NCBI GenBank assembly: GCA_964472905.1
Contig: CAYYMI010000021.1
Span: 1 to 41,371 of the forward strand
Direction of reading: 5' to 3'
Length of the DNA stretch: 41,371 nt
Source of the DNA: Hellea sp964472905
GTDB taxonomy: Bacteria > Pseudomonadota > Alphaproteobacteria > Caulobacterales > Maricaulaceae
Part shown: positions 26,498 through 35,776 of the stretch, in pieces
How positions within the stretch are numbered: position 1 is the stretch's first letter
How the letters are laid out: the number at the start of each line of letters is the position of its first letter
Position numbers and translations under genes: made by a program
The notes under the pieces: model-generated
What the model was told of the DNA's origin: nothing
The model's input: the letters and a program-made list of their open reading frames with translations, nothing else
Databases searched by the model: none

Positions 26498-27925
26498 ATG
26501 CCAAATAAGATGCTACAATTCGTCGAAACTGATCGGGACATGCCTACAAAACGTGAGGCTGGCACCCGCAAAGACGACTTCCTTGAAATTTATGGGGATT
26601 ACATCGATGCCAAAGCCGAAGAGCAGGCCTCACGTTGTTCGCAATGCGGCGTGCCCTTTTGTCAAAATCACTGCCCGCTCGACAATAACATCCCTGATTG
26701 GCTCAAATTAACCGCTGAAGGCCGCATCGAAGACGCCTACCGTATATCAGCGGCCACAAATTCAATGCCTGAGATATGCGGCCGTATCTGCCCTCAAGAC
26801 CGTCTCTGCGAAGGCTCCTGCGTGATTGAACAATCTGGGCACGGCACTGTTACAATCGGCTCCGTTGAGCGCTATTTAACAGATACTGCATGGAAGGAAG
26901 GTTGGATTGAACCTATCAAACCACGCAAAGAACTCCCATTATCAGTCGGTATTATCGGCGCAGGACCTGCTGGGCTAGCTGCCGCCGAAGAACTGCGCCT
27001 GCAAGGCTGGCAAGTCACGATATATGACCGTCATGACCGCGCGGGCGGGCTTTTGATTTACGGGATTCCGAATTTCAAGCTCGATAAAGAAATTGTCCAG
27101 CGCCGGACCAAACGACTTGAAGATGGCGGCATCAAATTTGTCCTAAATTGCGATGTCGGCGTTGATATTACCTTTGATAAATTACGTGAAAAACATCAGA
27201 CCGTCCTTATTGGCACAGGCGTTTACAAAGCCCGTGATCTAGATTGTCCGGGATCAGGGGCCGAAGGCGTTACCCCTGCCCTACCTTTCTTGATCAATTC
27301 CAATAAGCGAGGTCTCGGCGATAAAGTTGAAAAAATAACAGCCGAAAATAAAGATGTTGTTGTTATAGGCGGCGGAGATACGGCTATGGACTGCGTACGT
27401 ACAGCGGTTCGTCAAGGCGCAACATCCGTGACCTGCCTCTACCGCCGTGACCAAGTCAATATGCCTGGCTCTGTCCGCGAAACAGCCAATGCGCAGGAAG
27501 AAGGCGTAACTTTTCAATGGCTAGCCTCTCCTAAAGCTATTGCAGATGATGGCGGACTGGTGAGCGCTGTCAAAGCGCATAAAATGCGGCTTGGTAAAAA
27601 AGATGCGAGTGGCCGCGAGAGCGTAGAGCCTATTGCTGACGCTGACTTTGATGTCAAAGCGGACTTGGTTATCAAGGCGCTTGGGTTTTCGCCTGAAGAT
27701 ATGAAAACGATGTCGAGCGAGCTTACCGTGACGCGGTGGGGAACATTACGGGTCAACCCCCTGACCTTTGAAACCAACTTACCTGGCGTTTATGCAGCGG
27801 GGGATATTGTCCGAGGAGCCAGCCTCGTCGTTTGGGCAATCCGCGAAGGCCGCGACGCCGCCGCGCATATGCATAAATATCTGAAAGCCCAAATGGCCGC
27901 TGATGCCAAAGTAGCGGCAGAATAA
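26498..27925 (+). CDS. gltD: Glutamate synthase (NADPH) small subunit GltD
   Basis: Beta subunit of bacterial GOGAT: it oxidises NADPH on FAD and sends electrons through iron-sulfur clusters to the large subunit, where 2-oxoglutarate and glutamine give two glutamates. Two N-terminal cysteine groups (C47, C50, C55, C59 and C94, C98, C104, C108) are the 4Fe-4S ligands. The FAD fold has GIIGAGPAGLAA (151-162) and the NADPH fold IGGGDTAMD (290-298). The 475 residues match E. coli GltD (472). It precedes gltB by 12 bases, the reverse of the E. coli gltB-gltD order but common elsewhere. ATG 26498 has only a weak ribosome site. Confidence 0.97.
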   Translation: MPNKMLQFVETDRDMPTKREAGTRKDDFLEIYGDYIDAKAEEQASRCSQCGVPFCQNHCPLDNNIPDWLKLTAEGRIEDAYRISAATNSMPEICGRICPQDRLCEGSCVIEQSGHGTVTIGSVERYLTDTAWKEGWIEPIKPRKELPLSVGIIGAGPAGLAAAEELRLQGWQVTIYDRHDRAGGLLIYGIPNFKLDKEIVQRRTKRLEDGGIKFVLNCDVGVDITFDKLREKHQTVLIGTGVYKARDLDCPGSGAEGVTPALPFLINSNKRGLGDKVEKITAENKDVVVIGGGDTAMDCVRTAVRQGATSVTCLYRRDQVNMPGSVRETANAQEEGVTFQWLASPKAIADDGGLVSAVKAHKMRLGKKDASGRESVEPIADADFDVKADLVIKALGFSPEDMKTMSSELTVTRWGTLRVNPLTFETNLPGVYAAGDIVRGASLVVWAIREGRDAAAHMHKYLKAQMAADAKVAAE

Positions 27926-27937
27926 AGAAGACTGACA

Positions 27938-30900
27938 ATGACTGATAATAATTGGCTTAAAACATACGAAACAAATCGCGATCAATTAATCAAGGCCAAC
28001 GCCTATGACCCTGCCCATGAGCATAGCTCCTGCGGCGTTGGACTCGTTGCTTCCATAAACGGCGAAGCGCGGCGTGACGTCGTTGAAATGTCTCTACAAG
28101 CCCTTAAAAATGTTTGGCATCGCGGCGCTGTGGATGCTGATGGTAAAACCGGAGACGGTGCTGGTATCCGCCTAGATATCCCGCAAGAATTTTTCCGCGC
28201 CCAAGTCGAGCGGACAGGCCATAAACCGACTGCTGCGAAAATAGCTGTCGGCATGTTCTTTCTCCCCCGAACAGATTTTGGCGCGCAAGAAGCTGCGCGT
28301 ACTATTGTCGAAACCGAACTGTTAAAGGAAGGGTTTTATATCTATGGGTGGCGCCAAGTACCTATCGATATCAATGTTATCGGGGATAAAGCCAAAGCGA
28401 CGCGACCTTCTATTGAACAAGTTATGTTCCGCGATCCGCAAGGACGTAAAGGCAATACCTTAGAGCGTGAGCTTTATATCGTACGCCGCCGCATTGAAAA
28501 GCATGCTATCGAAGCTGCAATCCCGAGTTTTTATGCCTGCTCGCTTTCTGTGCAAACAATCATCTATAAAGGCATGTTTCTCGCCGAAGATATTGATAAT
28601 TTTTATCCTGACCTGAAAGATGATCGTTTCGTTTCACGCGCGGCCATTTATCATCAGCGTTATTCCACGAATACATTTCCGCAATGGTGGCTCGCGCAAC
28701 CGTTTCGTATGCTCGCTCATAATGGAGAGATCAACACCCTCAAAGCCAATGCCAATCATATGAAAAGTCATGAGATCAAAATGGCCAGCTCTGCCTTTGG
28801 TGAACGCGCGGGCGATGTCAAACCGATTATCCAAAAAGGAAGCTCCGATTCAGCCGCCTTAGATTCAGTCTTCGAACTTTTGGTTCGCGCTGGACGCCCA
28901 GCCCCCTTCGCAAAAACATTGCTTATTCCCGAAGCCTATTCAAAACGCGGTGATCTGATGCCTGAAAAATGGCGTGCCCTTTATGAATATTGTAACGGCG
29001 TGATGGAACCCTGGGACGGTCCAGCAGCCATAGCCGCCTATGATGGGCGGTGGTGTATCGCAGGATTAGACCGTAATGGTCTCAGACCCTTGCGCTATGC
29101 GATATCAAGCGACGGAGTTGTAGCTGTCGGGTCTGAAACGGGTATGTGCCCCATGAATGAGAAAGATATCGTTCGCAAAGGGGCCCTTAAACCTGGCCGC
29201 ATGATTGCTGTCGATTTGGATGAGGGTAAATTTTACGACTCCAACGAGATACTCGACGCGATGTCCGAAAAACGGCCCTATAAAAAATGGCTCAAAAAGG
29301 TTGTCAATCTAGATGAAAAACTATCGGGCAAAGAACCCAAACCCACGCTATTCGGCGAGTCCCTTGCCAGACGGCAAATGTCTTGCGGACAGACGCTGGA
29401 AGACCTTGAACTTATTTTATCACCCATGGCGGAACTGGGTAAAGAAACTGTTGGCTCAATGGGTGATGACACACCATTAGCCGTCTTGTCAGATATCTAC
29501 AGACCGCTATCGCATTTCTTTAGACAAAATTTCAGTCAGGTGACAAACCCACCCATTGATCCGTTACGTGAAACTCGCGTTATGGGATTAAAGACACGGT
29601 TTAGAAACCTACGAAATATTCTTGCCGAGGATAGTTCCCAGACAACTGAAATGTTAGTGCTTGAAAGCCCTGTCATGACCACAGGCATGTTAACGCGGTT
29701 TATGAAGCTCGTCGGGCCAACAAAGACCCGTATAATCGACTGTACATTTCCTGTGCCCGCCGATGATGCGGTTCCTGGACGGGCTTTAAAAGATACATTG
29801 ATCAGAATAAAAACAGAAGCCGAGTCAGCCGTGCGTGACGGCGTTGAAAATATTGTTCTAACAGACGAATTTGTCGATGAGGATAAAGCGGCGGCTCCCA
29901 TTATTTTATGTGTTGGAGCCGTTCAAACGCATTTGGTGTCAAAAGGTCTGCGCTCCTCATGTTCGATCTTAGTTAGATCAGCCGAGTGTTTAGATACGCA
30001 TTATTTCGCCGTTCTTATTGGTGCGGGCGCAACAGCCGTGAATGCCTATATGGCGCAAGACAGCCTTGTAGAACGTACCTCTCGTGGCCTACTTGATATG
30101 AGCGGCGACGAAGCTGTCGCGCAATATAAGAAAGCCATAGAAGGCGGGCTTTTGAAAATTATCTCCAAAATGGGCATCTCGGTTATTTCGTCTTATCGCG
30201 GCGGAAATAATTTTGAAGCTATGGGATTATCGCGCGCCCTTGTCGGAGAAAATTTCCCGGGCATGACGTCCCGTATTTCAGGCATTGGCCTTGCTGGTCT
30301 TGAAGGCAAGCTCGTTGACGCCCATCAATTAGCCTATGACGCCGCTGTCGTTCGTCTACCTGTAGGAGGACTTTACCGTGTCCGCGCCATAGGGGAACGC
30401 CACGCCTATCAAGCCGAAATGATTCACATGCTTCAAGAAGCTGTCGGGTCCGAAGATTACGAACTTTATAAACGTTACGCAAATGTGGTGAATTCAGCCA
30501 AGCCTATACAAGTGCGGGATTTACTCGACATCAAACCGGCTGGAAAACCCTTACCGCTTCGCCGCGTTCGATCCGTCAATGAAATTCGCCGTCGTTTCTG
30601 TACGCCCGGCATGTCCCTGGGCGCGCTTTCACCAGAAGCCCACGGAACGCTCAATATTGCCATGAACCGTATCGGGGCAAAATCAGTCTCAGGTGAAGGC
30701 GGGGAAGACCGCGCGCGGTACACGCCACTTCCTAATGGAGACAATCCAAACTCCGCAGTCAAGCAAATTGCCTCAGGCCGCTTTGGCGTTAACGCCGAAT
30801 ATCTCAACCAGTGCCGCGAAATAGAAATCAAAGTCGCGCAAGGCGCTAAGCCCGGCGAAGGCGGACAGCTCCCCGGTTTTAAAGTCACAGAGATGATTGC

Positions 30901-32464
30901 TAAATTTAGAAACGCGACGCCGGGCGTATCCTTGATTTCACCACCGCCCCATCACGATATTTATTCCATCGAAGATTTGGCCCAACTGATTTACGATTTA
31001 AAACAAATCAATCCCACAGCCCGCGTTGCCGTTAAGCTTGTCGCCTCTTCTGGCGTCGGTACAATTGCAGCAGGAGTTGCCAAAGCCAAAGCCGATACAA
31101 TTTTAATCGCCGGACATAATGGCGGAACTGGGGCTTCACCAAATACATCTTTAAAATATGCGGGCATCCCATGGGAGCTAGGCCTTTCGGAAGCGCATCA
31201 AGTTTTAACGCTCAACAATCTTCGGTCCCAAGTCACCCTACGGACAGATGGCGGGTTAAAAACCGGACGTGATATTGTTATCGCGGCCATGCTGGGCGCT
31301 GAAGAATATGGCATTGGAACGCTTAGCCTTGTCGCCATGGGCTGTATCATGGTGCGGCAATGTCATTCCAATACCTGCCCTGTTGGCGTTTGTGTTCAAG
31401 ACCCTCGCCTTCGTGAAAAATTCACAGGTACGCCAGAGAAAGTCATTAACTTAATGACCTTTATTGCTGAAGACGTACGTGAGATATTGGCCGAGCTTGG
31501 CGTCGAGTCTCTTGATGAAATTATTGGCCGGACTGATCTTTTAGCTCAGGTCTCTAGAGGCGCTGAAAACCTCGATGATTTAGACCTTAACCCTATCCTG
31601 GCGCGCGTTGATAACTCAGCCGTGGAAGATAGCCGCCGCATGCGGATTGAAGTGCCCGACACGCTAGATACACAAATCGTAGCAGATGCTGGGCAGCTTT
31701 TCGAACGTGGCGAGAAAACGAACCTGACCTATTCGGTCCAAAATACACACCGCGCTGTCGGCACACGCACAAGCTCTCATATCTATCAAAACTTTGGCGC
31801 TAAAGGATTACCAGATGGTCAACTGACCGTCAGACTTCGCGGGTCTGCGGGGCAATCGCTAGGGGCCTTTGGCATGCATGGTTTGCGTATTATTGTCGAT
31901 GGAGACGCCAATGATTATGTCGGTAAAGGCCTATCTGGCGCAGAGATTATAGTCTCTCCTCAAGGCCGAACACCAATTGATGGGCATGATAGCGCGATTA
32001 TTGGTAACACCTGCCTTTACGGCGCGACCAAAGGCTCACTTATGGCGGCGGGCCGCGCAGGCGAGCGTTTTGCTGTTCGTAATTCAGGCGCTCTGACAGT
32101 TGTCGAAGGCTGCGGCACAAATGGGTGTGAATATATGACTGGCGGTACAGCCATCATCCTAGGCTCAGTTGGCGATAATTTCGGCGCAGGCATGACGGGC
32201 GGTATGGCCTATATTTACGATGAAGACGATATGTTCGAAAAAGCTGTCAATCCAGACAGTGTTGTCTGGCAACGCTTTGACTCAGAACATTATGAGGAAG
32301 ACTGTAAAGACCTTATCCGCAAACACGCGGCGCAAACAGGGTCAGACTTTTCCAAAAAACTTCTCAATGAATGGGACTTGGAACGTGGTAAATTCTGGCA
32401 AGTTATTCCCAAAGAAATGCTAAGCCGCTTAGATATTCCGCTCAGCCAAGCCGCGGCGGAATAA
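27938..32464 (+). CDS. gltB: Glutamate synthase (NADPH) large subunit GltB
   Basis: Alpha subunit of GOGAT, 1508 residues (E. coli 1486). The class II glutaminase domain starts at C32, which becomes the N-terminal nucleophile after removal of a 31-residue propeptide (SSC|GVG context: cleavage before C32). It releases ammonia, which is channelled to the FMN synthase domain (about 820-1220). The 3Fe-4S ligands are C1136, C1142 and C1147 in CIMVRQCHSNTCPVGVC, with the 6/5 spacing known in Azospirillum. The C-terminal beta-helix domain (about 1240-1490) has the Gly-rich GXXXG repeats. It works with GltD in ammonium assimilation at low nitrogen, where PtsP relatives may add control. A strong terminator follows. 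Confidence 0.97.
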   Translation: MTDNNWLKTYETNRDQLIKANAYDPAHEHSSCGVGLVASINGEARRDVVEMSLQALKNVWHRGAVDADGKTGDGAGIRLDIPQEFFRAQVERTGHKPTAAKIAVGMFFLPRTDFGAQEAARTIVETELLKEGFYIYGWRQVPIDINVIGDKAKATRPSIEQVMFRDPQGRKGNTLERELYIVRRRIEKHAIEAAIPSFYACSLSVQTIIYKGMFLAEDIDNFYPDLKDDRFVSRAAIYHQRYSTNTFPQWWLAQPFRMLAHNGEINTLKANANHMKSHEIKMASSAFGERAGDVKPIIQKGSSDSAALDSVFELLVRAGRPAPFAKTLLIPEAYSKRGDLMPEKWRALYEYCNGVMEPWDGPAAIAAYDGRWCIAGLDRNGLRPLRYAISSDGVVAVGSETGMCPMNEKDIVRKGALKPGRMIAVDLDEGKFYDSNEILDAMSEKRPYKKWLKKVVNLDEKLSGKEPKPTLFGESLARRQMSCGQTLEDLELILSPMAELGKETVGSMGDDTPLAVLSDIYRPLSHFFRQNFSQVTNPPIDPLRETRVMGLKTRFRNLRNILAEDSSQTTEMLVLESPVMTTGMLTRFMKLVGPTKTRIIDCTFPVPADDAVPGRALKDTLIRIKTEAESAVRDGVENIVLTDEFVDEDKAAAPIILCVGAVQTHLVSKGLRSSCSILVRSAECLDTHYFAVLIGAGATAVNAYMAQDSLVERTSRGLLDMSGDEAVAQYKKAIEGGLLKIISKMGISVISSYRGGNNFEAMGLSRALVGENFPGMTSRISGIGLAGLEGKLVDAHQLAYDAAVVRLPVGGLYRVRAIGERHAYQAEMIHMLQEAVGSEDYELYKRYANVVNSAKPIQVRDLLDIKPAGKPLPLRRVRSVNEIRRRFCTPGMSLGALSPEAHGTLNIAMNRIGAKSVSGEGGEDRARYTPLPNGDNPNSAVKQIASGRFGVNAEYLNQCREIEIKVAQGAKPGEGGQLPGFKVTEMIAKFRNATPGVSLISPPPHHDIYSIEDLAQLIYDLKQINPTARVAVKLVASSGVGTIAAGVAKAKADTILIAGHNGGTGASPNTSLKYAGIPWELGLSEAHQVLTLNNLRSQVTLRTDGGLKTGRDIVIAAMLGAEEYGIGTLSLVAMGCIMVRQCHSNTCPVGVCVQDPRLREKFTGTPEKVINLMTFIAEDVREILAELGVESLDEIIGRTDLLAQVSRGAENLDDLDLNPILARVDNSAVEDSRRMRIEVPDTLDTQIVADAGQLFERGEKTNLTYSVQNTHRAVGTRTSSHIYQNFGAKGLPDGQLTVRLRGSAGQSLGAFGMHGLRIIVDGDANDYVGKGLSGAEIIVSPQGRTPIDGHDSAIIGNTCLYGATKGSLMAAGRAGERFAVRNSGALTVVEGCGTNGCEYMTGGTAIILGSVGDNFGAGMTGGMAYIYDEDDMFEKAVNPDSVVWQRFDSEHYEEDCKDLIRKHAAQTGSDFSKKLLNEWDLERGKFWQVIPKEMLSRLDIPLSQAAAE

Positions 32465-32476
32465 TTTAATCAATAA

Positions 32477-32502
32477 AAAAGCGGGCTGCAAAGCCCGCTT
32501 TT
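32477..32502 (+). terminator. Intrinsic terminator of gltDB
   Basis: AAAAGCGGGCT (32477-32487), loop GCAA, AGCCCGCTTTT (32492-32502), followed by GATTTT. A GC-rich 7-bp core with flanking A and T runs, 12 bases after the gltB stop. Being symmetrical, it may also stop the convergent lipoprotein operon. Confidence 0.9.
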
Positions 32503-32525
32503 GATTTTAAGGTAACAGCAGAACT

Positions 32526-33107
32526 CTAATGAATAACTTCCTGAGCTTCCATAACGATGATATTTTCACCCGTAGCCGTTTTTTGCATGTTCTTATGCGG
32601 CTTCATGGTTTGGACTGGACCTGATTGAACTGGGATTGAAAAGATGCGCGGCATCGATTGTCCATTAGCTGTATTTGCAAGAGCTTGCACATTTAAATAA
32701 TGGCGTCCCGAAGATCCAACAGTCACAGAAACATCCATAACATGGCTGCTGGCCGATGACATATCAAAGCTAGCCCGTGATGAAGATGGAAAGACCTGAA
32801 CATCGCCTTCGCCGCGAATATCAACACTCATAATGCCTGTTTCATATGACTCGTCTAATGTCAGTTGAAAAACAGCCGTTTCGCCCGGCGCTAAATCTTT
32901 TGGCAAGTTATGCGTGTAGCTAATGCCCGCCCCAGGTTTAAGATAATTATGCGGCTTGGATGATTTAACATTATTGGCGCTATGATGATGAGGCGCACTT
33001 GTCTTTACAGTTGCGTGATTACTCTGACTTGGTTTTGCCGAGCAGGAAGCGCTGACCAGTAAAGCCCCCGCAATTATGTTTAAAGCGACTAATTTTTGGA
33101 TATTCAT
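32526..33107 (-). CDS. Small exported (lipoprotein-like) beta-rich protein, partner of the Ig-repeat metalloprotease
   Basis: I do not recognise a family. The protein is 193 residues. Its N terminus, MNIQKLVALNIIAGALLVSASC, is an export signal with a slightly unusual lipobox (SASC). A His/Ser/Lys-rich linker (about 25-58, including HHH) follows. The rest is rich in beta-strand-like segments (AVFQLTLDESY, VSVTVGSSGRHYLNVQAL) and may form one Ig-like sandwich. ATG 33107 is preferred to the GTG at 33119 because GGTGGAG lies six bases ahead of it. That ribosome site overlaps the stop codon of the protease gene, so the two are translated together. The His-rich linker could bind metal. A role with the protease is inference. 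Confidence 0.65.
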   Translation of the reverse strand: MNIQKLVALNIIAGALLVSASCSAKPSQSNHATVKTSAPHHHSANNVKSSKPHNYLKPGAGISYTHNLPKDLAPGETAVFQLTLDESYETGIMSVDIRGEGDVQVFPSSSRASFDMSSASSHVMDVSVTVGSSGRHYLNVQALANTANGQSMPRIFSIPVQSGPVQTMKPHKNMQKTATGENIIVMEAQEVIH

Positions 33108-33119
33108 ATTAATCTCCAC

Positions 33120-35555
33120 CTACCGTGTAATCGTAAAGTCATAGCAGGTATTACCTTCATTGAAATCATAGGCGTCAATGATGTGTTGCCCAGTATTTGT
33201 AAAATTAACATTACCTGTTTCAACATTAACAGTGCCTGAATCGGCGATACCTAAAAGTGTCCCATTTCTGAATACACGAAAATCTGGATCGGTATTTGTT
33301 GAACCAGATGTTCGCTGAACTCTTAATGTATGCACCCCTGGAGATGTAATATTAAACGTAACATAAACACGGTTTCCAAGTTTATTACCTGTACCGTTCG
33401 TCGTCACGGAGCATATTTCAACCGCGTTACCGCCGACAGAGGCTATTTTGTAAACGGGTAAAGAGGTCGATTCTGTCCCATTATTTGTTTCGCCTATTCC
33501 CGCGGCTCCTATACCGTTTATGGATTGCGCGGCAGACAACTCATTTACCGCAGTTGCATCCCCAGCATTATTAGAATTATATTCATCCAAGAATAAGAAG
33601 ATCGTTGTGAACAATTCACTCCCTGTATAGGAGGGGCTCGTTAGCACATTATAGATAGGCGCTAAACCTGCTGAAATTGTATCCGCGGCGTCATCATCAT
33701 CATCATAAATATCATAAAGAATGCTTTGCGCTGAGGCTTCATTATACCAGCCCTCATTTTGATTAATGTTATTTTCGACGTTAATAAAAAAACCGCTACC
33801 TTGCGCAGAGCCAAAGCTGTCTCGGTAAAACGGATCATCCGTCATAATGCCTGATAAAGCATTCCCGAACCCTTCACCAAGCGCAACACGGGCGTCAAGA
33901 CGGTCGGCCAAACCGTGTGGACCACCGATTGAATCAGAGCGTGATAATTGGTCTTCGAAATAATGTCCCCATTCATGGATGACAACATGTTCGTCATATT
34001 CATCTGTATCATTATTAGCGTCACCTAAAATAAGAACGCGTCGATCGCCATTGGATGACGTCACATAGGATGATGTTCCAATATCTCCTGTGGCAATGTT
34101 AAAAGTCGTTGATGACCGATTATTAGTACTCCAACTAAAGTCTATAGCTGGAAAAACAACATCAGGATCAACGGCGACTATCCTCTGCATACTTTCATAG
34201 ATAGGCGCCAATATGGCAAAAGGAGCCGCAGCTCTCGTTGATGTGTAGCTACTCCCACCCCATCCAGATGAAGCATTTAAATTTCGCGTCGTATCAGTTG
34301 TACCAGAATTTGCGAGAGCCCCCTGAAGCACATAAGGCGCATCACCGCTTGTATTATCGATGACGCGGACATTCCATTGGGCTCCGCTGGTTTGAACCAA
34401 TTCTGCTTTGACCCGAATACGTACATCCGTATTAGGATCCACTTGAAGACTATAACCCCCTGCAGAATCCGATACAGTGGATTCGATAACAGTCCCTGCA
34501 CTATTTAGAGCTTCTACCGTCAGACCCGGCGCGGGGTCCTGCGTAATAGAATTATAATTCAGCGCACTTGAGCTTGTGTTAAACGGCACATGATCAAAGG
34601 TAATACTTCCGCTTATTGTCACGGCCGGCGGCGGCGGCGTGACTGTAACTGTTAACTCAGCTGTTCCCTCATTACCCGATCCATCACTGGCAGTTGCTGT
34701 ACAAAGAACATCCATATTTTCTGTCACTAATGGTGCTGTAAAGGTATTATCTGCAAAACTCCCACCATTTGTACATGTGACGGTTGGCCCAGACATTACA
34801 GCCACGTTATCTGTAACTGTTAAGGTTGAAATTGCTGTGTTGCCTGATGAAACAGATAAAATCTCTGGACTGAATGCAAGGGTTGGAGCCGTTGTATCTG
34901 GCGAAATATTAACAGTTAAAGCGGCTGTCGTTTCATTTCCAGCGGCGTCACTGACAGTCGCTGTACAGTCACTCGTTGTCGCTGATGTTACGACAGGCGC
35001 TGTAAATGTACCCCCTGAAAAGGCGCCGCCATTTGTACATGTAATGGCTGGTCCTGATGCCACGCCGACATTATCCGAAACCGATAGGGTAGATAAACCC
35101 GTGCCTCCACCAATTACAGAAAGTGTCGTTGGGCTGAAAGAGGCGACAGGCGCCGTATCATCAACAATCGGAGTAACTGTGACAGTTAAACTATCTGAAG
35201 CCGAATTCCCAGCAGCATCGCTGACCGTCACTGTACATACAACAGTTGTATCGATGGTCACATCAGGGGCGGTAAAAGTACTCCCCGAAAAACTTCCGCC
35301 ATTTGTACATGAAAATGTTGGGCCTGATGTTATGCCAACATTATCCGAACTCGTCACAGTCGAAGCCCCTGTTTGACCAGAAGTAAGTGAAAGGCTGGTC
35401 TGACTAAAAGACACTGTTGGGGCTGTTGTATCCACAACTGGCGGCGGTGGAGGCGTAACGGTTCCACTTGATGAGGACCCGCCTCCCCCGCAAGCCGTCA
35501 GACCCAAGGCCAACATCGCAATAGCGCTCGTTTGTAATGTTTTCTGTGTAAACAA
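33120..35555 (-). CDS. Large lipoprotein with three Ig-like repeats and an HEWGH metalloprotease signature
   Basis: An 811-residue surface or periplasmic lipoprotein: lipobox LTAC with C22, a Gly/Ser/Pro linker, then three Ig-like repeats of 88-90 residues (42-307). A carboxypeptidase-regulatory-like beta domain follows (about 312-400). Next comes a putative zinc protease domain with H527-E-W-G-H531 and EGFGN (E561) about 30 residues later, the arrangement of gluzincin-type peptidases. The last 110 residues (LGNRVYVTFNITSPGVHTLRVQ onward) resemble a PPC domain, which often caps secreted proteases. I know no characterised member with this order. The downstream small protein is coupled to it. 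Each Ig repeat carries two Cys (CTNGG and a later C), likely a disulfide. Confidence 0.8.
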   Translation of the reverse strand: MFTQKTLQTSAIAMLALGLTACGGGGSSSSGTVTPPPPPVVDTTAPTVSFSQTSLSLTSGQTGASTVTSSDNVGITSGPTFSCTNGGSFSGSTFTAPDVTIDTTVVCTVTVSDAAGNSASDSLTVTVTPIVDDTAPVASFSPTTLSVIGGGTGLSTLSVSDNVGVASGPAITCTNGGAFSGGTFTAPVVTSATTSDCTATVSDAAGNETTAALTVNISPDTTAPTLAFSPEILSVSSGNTAISTLTVTDNVAVMSGPTVTCTNGGSFADNTFTAPLVTENMDVLCTATASDGSGNEGTAELTVTVTPPPPAVTISGSITFDHVPFNTSSSALNYNSITQDPAPGLTVEALNSAGTVIESTVSDSAGGYSLQVDPNTDVRIRVKAELVQTSGAQWNVRVIDNTSGDAPYVLQGALANSGTTDTTRNLNASSGWGGSSYTSTRAAAPFAILAPIYESMQRIVAVDPDVVFPAIDFSWSTNNRSSTTFNIATGDIGTSSYVTSSNGDRRVLILGDANNDTDEYDEHVVIHEWGHYFEDQLSRSDSIGGPHGLADRLDARVALGEGFGNALSGIMTDDPFYRDSFGSAQGSGFFINVENNINQNEGWYNEASAQSILYDIYDDDDDAADTISAGLAPIYNVLTSPSYTGSELFTTIFLFLDEYNSNNAGDATAVNELSAAQSINGIGAAGIGETNNGTESTSLPVYKIASVGGNAVEICSVTTNGTGNKLGNRVYVTFNITSPGVHTLRVQRTSGSTNTDPDFRVFRNGTLLGIADSGTVNVETGNVNFTNTGQHIIDAYDFNEGNTCYDFTITR
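34635..35432 (-). repeat. Three tandem 88-90-codon Ig-like repeats
   Basis: Units encode residues 42-131, 132-219 and 220-307 of the metalloprotease lipoprotein. Each begins D-x-TAP, has DNV at about residue 30, then GP and CTNGG, FTAP and a closing SDxxGN. Similarity is high at the protein level and visible in DNA, so the units arose by duplication and could vary in number between strains. Confidence 0.85.
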
Positions 35556-35656
35556 CAGTAATCTCCCGTCAGTCAGTAAGCTTTGTTACTGTGCTGATAA
35601 TGAACTTAGTCTTAAATCTAGATTTTATATGTAATGCACAAGGTTCCAACTGCTAA

Positions 35657-35669
35657 TGTGATTATCACA
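35657..35669. promoter_or_regulatory. Palindrome TGTGATTATCACA upstream of the metalloprotease operon
   Basis: A perfect 13-base palindrome 102 bases upstream of the lipoprotein start codon. It has CRP/FNR-like half-sites (TGTGA, TCACA) but a three-base spacer instead of the six expected for CRP, so the binder, if any, is unclear. Confidence 0.3.
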
Positions 35670-35719
35670 ATCACACATCACTTTTACGTCATTTCACTTT
35701 AAGCCATTCTTGCAAACAA

Positions 35720-35744
35720 AGAAAAAGCGGCCTCAAAGCCGCTT
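35720..35744 (-). terminator. Intrinsic terminator of ahcY-metK
   Basis: On the minus strand: AAGCGGC, loop TTTGAG, GCCGCTT, then TTTCTTTG. It lies about 33 bases after the metK stop. Confidence 0.88.
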
Positions 35745-35776
35745 AAATATTTTAGATTTCAGGTTATAAAGAGCCG

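Noticed and set aside
34639..35376. 245-codon plus-strand frame
   Set aside because: Antisense image of the Ig-repeat region; its repeats simply mirror those of the real gene.
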